A stretch of 64,000 bases of DNA from Indolivaga capnocytophagoides DSM 22835. GTDB lineage: Bacteria > Bacteroidota > Bacteroidia > Bacteroidales > Dysgonomonadaceae. The position numbers were made by a program, and so were the translations under genes. The stretch covers positions 62,001 to 126,000 of the forward strand of contig NZ_AUFL01000012.1 in NCBI RefSeq assembly GCF_000426485.1. Direction: 5' to 3'. Shown one piece after another: positions 57,680 through 64,000 of this stretch. Within the stretch, counting starts at the first letter, position 1. The number at the start of each line of letters is the position of its first letter. Under the pieces are notes generated by a model, which was not told where the DNA came from, did not search any database, and was given only the letters and a program-made list of their open reading frames with translations.

Positions 57680-58753
57680 ATGAATCATAATTTAGAAATA
57701 CAAAAACTACTATTAAAGAAAGATTCGATAGAATCTCCGGAAGACCGTATCAACTTATTGAAACAAGCCATACAGATAGCTGATGCCAACAATGATCTCG
57801 ACTGGGGTTTTGACCTGCGTCTCGACCTTATTTTCGAAGAAAGGGATACAGCTCATTGTATAGATAGTTTCGCCGCTTTCACCTGGCTGCTTAGCACATA
57901 TGACTCTAACCCCGAAACATTTGACGAAAGTGATTTCTTATGGGAGTACAAATGGATGGCAGGTGCAGCACGGCGAAATGTAAACATATCGATGGAACAG
58001 GTTCATTCAATCATGGATGATCTGAAAATAAGAATGGAACGGAATGGATACACACTCAGAGGATACTACAGTGTATTAATATACTGGAACCTGTTTATAG
58101 GAAATACTGAAGAGGCAAAGAGAATTCTAACTTTACGGAACGAAACAGAACGAGATAGAATGTCGCATTGCCCCGCATGCGAATTAGATACACAGGTTGA
58201 AATAGAGCTGATAGAAGGAAATTTCGATAAAGCACTCTCTACAGCCTCTGATCTGATTACAAAAAAGCTGACATGCGGAGTAATGCCTCTGGTTACTTTT
58301 TGTAATCTTACGTATTATTTAGGCAAAGCCGGAGATGCCAGAGCTGCCCAGTTTTTCCCTAAGGCAGAAGAAGAAATTGCTGCTCTGAAAGAAAATGATA
58401 CTTCACTGATATCGCATGTATCCAATCTCCTGTATTATCTTACCCTAAATAATAAGGACGAAGCTTGGCGATACTTCGAAAAGTATGCCGAATGGGAGGT
58501 CAACTCGGAAGATGCTGTCAGTTTCGATTTCTCTAAAAACGTACTACCTTTGCTAAAAGAAGCTAATAAAAAAGAGCTGAATCTGGGTATAAAATTACCC
58601 TATTATTCGTCTGGCAACATATATGATACAGAAGAGTTGTTTCAATATTATTATAAGAAAGCGAACGACCTCGCTATACGGTTCGATTCGAGAAATGGAA
58701 CTGATAAATTCAAAATGGAATTAAGCGAAGTCCTGCAACCTACGATCAACTAA
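57680..58753 (+). CDS. Alpha-solenoid (TPR-like) protein, tandem copy 1
   Basis: 357 residues without signal peptide. NLEIQKLLLKKDSIESPEDR and IQIADANNDLDWGFDLRLDL start helical repeats that continue to the end. HCPACELDTQVEIELIEGNF includes a CxxC pair and KLTCGV a further cysteine; a CxxC is absent in copy 2. Closest in general shape to uncharacterised TPR-like proteins. Function unknown. Confidence 0.7.
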   Translation: MNHNLEIQKLLLKKDSIESPEDRINLLKQAIQIADANNDLDWGFDLRLDLIFEERDTAHCIDSFAAFTWLLSTYDSNPETFDESDFLWEYKWMAGAARRNVNISMEQVHSIMDDLKIRMERNGYTLRGYYSVLIYWNLFIGNTEEAKRILTLRNETERDRMSHCPACELDTQVEIELIEGNFDKALSTASDLITKKLTCGVMPLVTFCNLTYYLGKAGDARAAQFFPKAEEEIAALKENDTSLISHVSNLLYYLTLNNKDEAWRYFEKYAEWEVNSEDAVSFDFSKNVLPLLKEANKKELNLGIKLPYYSSGNIYDTEELFQYYYKKANDLAIRFDSRNGTDKFKMELSEVLQPTIN

Positions 58754-58756
58754 CAA

Positions 58757-59827
58757 ATGAATCACAATCTCGAAATACAAAAAATATTGCTTAATATTCA
58801 GCAGCTCAAAAAAGCTGAAGATCAGCTTACTTTACTAAAACAGGCCATAGCGTTGGCTGATGCGAATAATGATCAGGACTGGGGTTTTGACCTGCGTATG
58901 GATCTAATCCGTACCGAACAATTCACAGCTCATTCACAGGAGAGTTTTCCGGCTTTCGCTTGGATACTCAATACTGCGGACAACAACCCCGGTATGTTTT
59001 CGGAAGAAGAGATTCTTCAGGAATACAAATGGCTTGCTGCTGTTTCTTACAACAATCTTATAATAACAAAGGAACAGATCGAGAACATTTTCGAAGATTT
59101 CAAAAGCAGGTGTATCAAAGGCGGATTCAGCCTGCGGGAATATTATAATATCGTAGCGAATTACTCTTTGTTTATGGGTGATAAAATTGCTGCCCGAACA
59201 TACCTAGACAATAGAGATAAAGAACCCGAGGATGCATTGTCGTCATGGAGTAATGACATGATCACTACTATTTATGTTGAAATGTTTGAGGGTGAATTTG
59301 AGAAAGCCATAGCACATATCAACGAATTTGTAGCAAACCAATCTTCTCACAAAATGAATTCCATACCCGTATATAGCGGGCTTATCTATTATCTGGGAGG
59401 AAAAATGGATGACGATAGGGTTACGAAATATTTTAACGAAGCCGATGATGAATTTTCGAAGCTTTCGGTTCTTCCTTTTCAATTATATGAAGTAACTTTG
59501 ATGATGTACTACATGTCTAAGAAACAAAAAGACAGGGCATGGATGTACTTCGAAAAATATGTCAATCTGGAGATAGATGCCGAATCGGCTGTTCGTTTCG
59601 ATTTTGCATTATCTGTACTTCACTTATTAAAGGGTGATGATACTCGTGTTCTGGATATGATAAGCAGCAGACAACCTTATTACAGAGAAGACAATACATA
59701 TCACTTGACCGATCTGTACAACTATTATCTGGGTGTAGCAGCAGATCTGGCCGATAAATTCGATCAAAGAAATGGCAATACCCACTTCAAAGAACAGATG
59801 GATGAAGTTTTATCTTTCTTCTCATAG
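58757..59827 (+). CDS. Alpha-solenoid protein, tandem copy 2
   Basis: 356 residues. It starts 3 bases after copy 1 and is clearly a duplicate (NHNLEIQK, ALADANNDQDWGFDLRMDL, AWMYFEKYVNLEIDAESAV). The CPAC motif of copy 1 is missing. The two are probably translated from one mRNA. Function unknown. Confidence 0.7.
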   Translation: MNHNLEIQKILLNIQQLKKAEDQLTLLKQAIALADANNDQDWGFDLRMDLIRTEQFTAHSQESFPAFAWILNTADNNPGMFSEEEILQEYKWLAAVSYNNLIITKEQIENIFEDFKSRCIKGGFSLREYYNIVANYSLFMGDKIAARTYLDNRDKEPEDALSSWSNDMITTIYVEMFEGEFEKAIAHINEFVANQSSHKMNSIPVYSGLIYYLGGKMDDDRVTKYFNEADDEFSKLSVLPFQLYEVTLMMYYMSKKQKDRAWMYFEKYVNLEIDAESAVRFDFALSVLHLLKGDDTRVLDMISSRQPYYREDNTYHLTDLYNYYLGVAADLADKFDQRNGNTHFKEQMDEVLSFFS

Positions 59828-59865
59828 CTTTTGATCACAGGTATTTTGTTTAAATTATTATAATT

Positions 59866-60318
59866 ATGGTTGAATTCAAAAGGACAAGTTCGGAAAACGC
59901 TGATTTTCTGAATTTGATACGGGAACTGGACTCTTTTCTTGATAAAGTAGATAAAAATGCCCATGCAGTTTGTGAGCAATACAATGCTACAGAATCGATA
60001 AAACACGTGATTATAGCTTATAATGAAAGCCAAAAAGCGATAGGATGCGGTGCTATCAGAGAATATACATCCGGCAAAATGGAAATAAAGAGAATGTATG
60101 TGCAGAAAGATGAACGGCGGAAGAATATAGCCTCTCAGATTCTAAATGAACTAGAACAATGGGCAGTGAATTTGGGCGCACAAATATGTATACTGGAGAC
60201 CGGAAAGAAAATGTCCGAGGCTGTCAACTTTTATAAGAGAAATAACTATATACAAATACCCAATTACGGACAATACAAATTGATAGAAAGTAGTGTCTGT
60301 TTTGAGAAAATTTTATAA
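59866..60318 (+). CDS. GNAT-family acetyltransferase
   Basis: 150 residues. The acetyl-CoA motif A is seen at MEIKRMYVQKDERRKNIASQ (RRKNIAS for R/Q-x-x-G-x-A, with a variant Asn). Substrate unknown. Sits 38 bases after the tandem paralogues and 16 before rarA. Confidence 0.8.
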   Translation: MVEFKRTSSENADFLNLIRELDSFLDKVDKNAHAVCEQYNATESIKHVIIAYNESQKAIGCGAIREYTSGKMEIKRMYVQKDERRKNIASQILNELEQWAVNLGAQICILETGKKMSEAVNFYKRNNYIQIPNYGQYKLIESSVCFEKIL

Positions 60319-60334
60319 AGCAAAGGAATAAACT

Positions 60335-61603
60335 ATGAGCCAGCCTTTAGCAGAACGCATGCGTCCAAAATCACTGGACGAATATATCGGTCAGAAACAT
60401 TTGGTCGGTGAAGGTGCTGTTTTGCGTAAAATGATCGATTCGGGACGTGTACCCTCTTTCCTGCTCTGGGGACCTCCGGGAGTAGGAAAAACAACTCTGG
60501 CTCAAATTATAGCCAATACCCTCGACACACCATTCTTTACGCTGAGTGCTATCAATTCGGGAGTCAAAGATGTGAGGGAAGTAATAGATGCTGCCAAAAA
60601 GAATACTTTTTTTGATGCTCGCAATCCGATATTATTTATTGACGAAATACACCGTTTCAGCAAATCTCAGCAAGATTCATTGCTCGGGGCTGTAGAGACC
60701 GGTGTTATCACTCTGATAGGAGCTACAACCGAAAACCCTTCATTCGAAGTCATTCGTCCATTATTGTCCAGATGTCAGGTATATGTTTTGAAGTCACTGG
60801 AAAAAGCCGACCTCTTAGAATTGCTCAATAGAGCCATAACCGAGGACGTTATTCTCAAAACAAAGAATATAGACCTGCAAGAAACAGATGCGCTGTTAAA
60901 ATATTCCGGAGGGGATGCCCGTAAACTGCTGAATATCCTCGATTTGGTGGTAGCCGCCGAAACAGAAGATTCATTCGTTATCAATGATAAAATTGTAACA
61001 GAACGTCTTCAGGAAAATCCTGCTGCTTATGATAAAGGCGGCGAAATGCATTACGACATTATATCGGCGTTTATAAAATCAATACGGGGTAGTGACCCTG
61101 ATGCTGCGATCTATTGGCTTGCACGTATGGTTGCCGGAGGCGAAGACCCTAAATTTATAGCACGGCGTCTTGTTATATCCGCTGCCGAAGATGTTGGTCT
61201 GGCAAATCCCAATGCCTTACTTTTGGCTAATGCATGTTTCGATGCTTTACAAAAAATAGGATGGCCGGAAGGGCGCATCATTTTAGCCGAAACAACAGTT
61301 TATCTGGCAACCTCTCCCAAGAGCAATTCGGCTTACCTATCTATCGATAAAGCTTTGGCTTTGGTTGGAAAGACGGGGAATCTGCCCGTTCCATTACATT
61401 TACGCAATGCGCCTACCAAGTTGATGAAAGAGCTCGATTATGGCAAAGAGTATAAATATGCACACGATTACGAAAACAATTTCGTACAACAGGACTATCT
61501 CCCTAAAGAAATAAAGAACAGCCGATTCTGGGAAGCTCAAGATAATCCGGCCGAAGTTCGTACTTTGGAACACTTACGAAAATTATGGAAGAACAGGTAT
61601 TGA
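60335..61603 (+). CDS. rarA: Replication-associated recombination protein A
   Basis: 422 residues, AAA+ ATPase of the RarA/MgsA/WRNIP1 family. RPKSLDEYIGQKHLVGEGA start, Walker A WGPPGVGKTTLAQ near 47, Walker B ILFIDEIHRFSKSQQD near 98, then the MgsA C-terminal part (YDIISAFIKSIRGSDPDAAI, IGWPEGRIILAE). It acts at stalled forks. Overlaps the next gene by 19 bases. Confidence 0.96.
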   Translation: MSQPLAERMRPKSLDEYIGQKHLVGEGAVLRKMIDSGRVPSFLLWGPPGVGKTTLAQIIANTLDTPFFTLSAINSGVKDVREVIDAAKKNTFFDARNPILFIDEIHRFSKSQQDSLLGAVETGVITLIGATTENPSFEVIRPLLSRCQVYVLKSLEKADLLELLNRAITEDVILKTKNIDLQETDALLKYSGGDARKLLNILDLVVAAETEDSFVINDKIVTERLQENPAAYDKGGEMHYDIISAFIKSIRGSDPDAAIYWLARMVAGGEDPKFIARRLVISAAEDVGLANPNALLLANACFDALQKIGWPEGRIILAETTVYLATSPKSNSAYLSIDKALALVGKTGNLPVPLHLRNAPTKLMKELDYGKEYKYAHDYENNFVQQDYLPKEIKNSRFWEAQDNPAEVRTLEHLRKLWKNRY

Positions 61604-63249
61604 AAGAGAATACCAATGAGCTGATCAAAATAGAAAAACCTCGAGCGCATTATCAAGGGGTTTTGTTCTCTGTCAGTATCCTAATCTTTATTTTCTCAAT
61701 ATGGATGATTTATTTATGGGCTACAATTATTAATTATCCTATATATCCCTTGATGTTCATATGTGGAGTTTTACCTTTATTACTTAGTATCTCTTTTTTT
61801 CGAACCTGCCTCCGTTGGGGAACACTGATGATATATGATGACAGATTAGAAATGCATTCTATATTAAAATTGAAAATCAGAAAAATATACTTTCGGGATA
61901 TAGTCAGATCAGATGAATATGAAAGATACATAAAATATAAGGGTGGCGACAACCATCTTATTTTCACACTTTTTTCCAATGATAGCACTTCTATCTCAGT
62001 TAGATCCGATTTTTATAGTTCTTTTTATATTCTAAAAATTCTTTTCAAAAAAGAACAAGAAAAGACTATAGAGAATCGACCAACAAGGTTCAGATTCATA
62101 TTATGGGGATTTAATTTATTATTAGGCATTAGTCTTTTACTTACATCTTTTTATAATTTTCAAACCAAACAAAATATTCACCCAAGTGAATTAATAGAAC
62201 TTAAAGGGATTATTGCCAACCACCTACAGATAACAGAATCATCGTATATTAAATCTGTTTTTATTAAATTAGATATGTATCCCGATAATTCTTTTTTACT
62301 AGAGACTCCCCTTGTTTCAATAATAACAAATAATAACCTATTACAGGATATAAAATCAGGAGACTCTATTACTATTAAAGTTGATAAAAACGAATATCAT
62401 CAGAAAATAGTGAAAGATATACCTTTATCCTTTAGTGAAAAGCTCAATTATAATAGTCCTTTGCAAATTTATACAATACAAACAAGAGATAAATCTTACC
62501 TGTCTTTAAATGAGTATAATGATAGTGTAATAAGTTATAAAACTAAAATGATGTATTTGTGGCTAGTAATAGGTGTTATAATCATATATATCAACTTAAA
62601 GAAAAAACCAAAAAATGTATTAGTCGAAAATAAAGACTATACTCCTCCTTATGAACATGGAAAAATAAGAAGACGCCAAGCTTCATTTCTTGACATCCCT
62701 GCTATCAAAAAACTTTTTAGAGAGTCGATAACGCATATCAACAATCAAGATTATACACCCGAACAAATATCAGCTTGGATAAAACGTGGCGAAAACGATG
62801 ATATGTGGCGATCACGCATCATTAATCAATACTTTATTGTTGTAGCTTGTGACTCTGAATTATTTGGTTTTGCATCTATAACCGATGAAGGTCATATTGA
62901 TTTTATGTTTGTACATCATCTGTATCAACACAGAGGATTTGGTTCGTTACTATTCGAATCGTTAGAAAATTTTGCTTATTATTTCTCTTTGAATACCCTT
63001 ACTGTAGACGCAAGTATTACAGCCAAACCTTTCTTTCAGAAAAAAGGATTCTATGTATTAAAAGAACAACAAGTTGACATTGGCGAAATTTTAACCAATT
63101 ATAGAATGGTTCGACAACTACAGGTTAATCAGTTCTTACTGAGAGCAACACCTTCGCCAGTGCCTCAGCACAACGCTCACCATCCATTGCCGCCGAAACA
63201 ATTCCTCCGGCATAACCGGCTCCTTCTCCACAAGGAAAAAGACCTTTGA
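61585..63249 (+). CDS. Membrane protein fused to a GNAT domain
   Basis: 554 residues. Two membrane helices at about 27-73 precede a PH-like region (LMIYDDRLEMHS, RKIYFRDIVRSDEY), a third helix near 170-187, a soluble part and a fourth helix near 325-343. A GNAT domain follows from about 365 (RRRQASFLDIPAIKKLFRES, HHLYQHRGFGSLLFES). The last 43 codons overlap the convergent FAD gene by 125 bases, so they are probably a lost stop codon. Its start overlaps rarA by 19 bases. The DNA is more AT-rich than its neighbours. Function unknown. Confidence 0.6.
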   Translation: MEEQVLKENTNELIKIEKPRAHYQGVLFSVSILIFIFSIWMIYLWATIINYPIYPLMFICGVLPLLLSISFFRTCLRWGTLMIYDDRLEMHSILKLKIRKIYFRDIVRSDEYERYIKYKGGDNHLIFTLFSNDSTSISVRSDFYSSFYILKILFKKEQEKTIENRPTRFRFILWGFNLLLGISLLLTSFYNFQTKQNIHPSELIELKGIIANHLQITESSYIKSVFIKLDMYPDNSFLLETPLVSIITNNNLLQDIKSGDSITIKVDKNEYHQKIVKDIPLSFSEKLNYNSPLQIYTIQTRDKSYLSLNEYNDSVISYKTKMMYLWLVIGVIIIYINLKKKPKNVLVENKDYTPPYEHGKIRRRQASFLDIPAIKKLFRESITHINNQDYTPEQISAWIKRGENDDMWRSRIINQYFIVVACDSELFGFASITDEGHIDFMFVHHLYQHRGFGSLLFESLENFAYYFSLNTLTVDASITAKPFFQKKGFYVLKEQQVDIGEILTNYRMVRQLQVNQFLLRATPSPVPQHNAHHPLPPKQFLRHNRLLLHKEKDL

Positions 63250-64000
63250 TTTCGACATGCTGCATGGTCTCTTTATCCCTCAAAACCCGTACAGGAGAGG
63301 ATGTACGACTTTCGACCGCTAATAGAACAGCCTGATTAGTCAAAAAGCCTTGGTATTTACGTCCTATTTGCTGTAATCCGTCTTTCAACCGTTTCGATAT
63401 AAATGGAGGAAGCCATTCATGCAGATCTGACGAAACAATACCAGGAGCATAGGATGTTACAGGCAGGTCTTTACTCTTCTTATGATTCACAAAATCGTAT
63501 AGACGCTGAGCCGGAGCAGTTTGTCGCTGCCCCCCTGCAATCCATGCTTTTTCCTCTATATCTTCCTGAAATTTCAATAGAGCGAGTTCGTTATACTTTG
63601 CATATTCGGGAAAATCTTCGGGATGAATCTCAACCACAATACCCGAATTAGACCACTTCGAACCACGACTGGCCGGAGACATACCATTCACCACTAATTG
63701 ACGTTGTCCGCTGGCAGCAGCAACAATAATTCCTCCCGGGCACATACAGAAGGAGTATACCCCTCTATCACCCGATTGTACGACAAAGCTATATTCTGCC
63801 GCAGGAAGGTATTCGCCACGTCCTTCCTCCGTATGATACTGGATCTGGTCTATCAGGTGTGCGGGATGCTCTACACGTACCCCTACGGCCAAACCTTTTG
63901 CTTCTAATTTGATTTTCTTATCGTGGAGCATGTAATATACATCACGGGCTGAGTGTCCGGTTGCAAGTATGACATATCCTTCGAATGTTTTTCCGGTATT
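63125..64000 (-). CDS. FAD-dependent dehydrogenase (COG2509 type), 5' truncated
   Basis: Runs off the right edge on the minus strand; the open frame continues upstream of 63931 to the window end, so the 5' end is not visible. ILATGHSARDVYYML, SFCMCPGGIIVAAASGQRQL and the terminal FPCGEGAGYAGGIVSAAMDG are typical of FAD dehydrogenases of COG2509 (NAD(P)/FAD-dependent oxidoreductase). Substrate unknown. Its last 125 bases overlap the membrane/GNAT gene on the other strand. Confidence 0.8.
   Translation of the reverse strand, partial: NTGKTFEGYVILATGHSARDVYYMLHDKKIKLEAKGLAVGVRVEHPAHLIDQIQYHTEEGRGEYLPAAEYSFVVQSGDRGVYSFCMCPGGIIVAAASGQRQLVVNGMSPASRGSKWSNSGIVVEIHPEDFPEYAKYNELALLKFQEDIEEKAWIAGGQRQTAPAQRLYDFVNHKKSKDLPVTSYAPGIVSSDLHEWLPPFISKRLKDGLQQIGRKYQGFLTNQAVLLAVESRTSSPVRVLRDKETMQHVEIKGLFPCGEGAGYAGGIVSAAMDGERCAEALAKVLLSVRTD

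Overview
The window reads as chromosomal DNA of a Bacteroidetes bacterium, probably Bacteroidales and possibly close to Dysgonomonas (the genus is a guess). Evidence: the sequence is AT-rich, many genes are preceded by the Bacteroidetes -7 element TAnnTTTG, Shine-Dalgarno-like sites are rare, and it carries gliding-type lipoprotein GldD, MutS2, DUF349, a eukaryote-like ProS and HU/LysM-type proteins. I see no tRNA, rRNA, CRISPR array, phage or transposase gene. Most genes are housekeeping, and the novelty lies in the intergenic DNA and in one duplicated surface-protein cassette.

Layout. 0-6.4 kb: end of an SDR-like gene, hisS, a four-gene operon of HU-like and LysM-like small proteins, a HAD/phosphoribosyltransferase pair, DUF937. 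6.4-16.4 kb: mutS2, a membrane EEP phosphatase, an SGNH-like lipoprotein, recF-DUF721-thioesterase, flavodoxin, DUF349. 17-24.2 kb: carboxyltransferase (oadA-like), orphan exbD, gldD-ssb-mscS, ferritin, TPM/LemA. 24.4-27.6 kb: cassette A, three exported proteins. 27.7-36.2 kb: dnaA, MCE protein and amidase, ldhA-like, rny, zapA, rlpA. 36.4-42.4 kb: Ca-type P-ATPase, outer-membrane protein, glnK-amt. 42.4-43.1 kb: decayed cassette C. 43.2-46.7 kb: proS, groESL. 47.2-50.4 kb: cassette B on the minus strand. 50.5-64 kb: secreted EEP, DUF6268 protein, glmS, ilvA, tandem paralogues, GNAT, rarA, a membrane/GNAT fusion and a truncated FAD dehydrogenase.

The most interesting structure is shared by cassettes A, B and C. 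Each has a promoter about 30 bases before an ATG. That ATG opens a small ORF running into a long (GA)n tract of 23, 18 and 25 units. In two of three tract phases the ORF stops within four codons of the tract. In the third phase it stays open for more than 100 codons, through a strong intrinsic terminator just before the first structural gene (A and B). In A it is in frame with that gene. The terminator stems of A and B differ in sequence but remain paired, and indels between A and B in this frame are multiples of three. I infer a microsatellite switch in which slippage decides whether ribosomes cover the terminator. All three loci are now in an OFF phase, one repeat unit from ON.

A second theme is a dispersed element of about 95 bp ending in the palindrome AAGGTCTGAGACCTT. 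It lies just upstream of at least a dozen unrelated genes, usually just after a -7-like motif, so the palindrome would form a hairpin near the mRNA 5' end. A third repeat family (GGTTACAAAGGTTAC units, with a hairpin in two copies) occurs three times in intergenic DNA.
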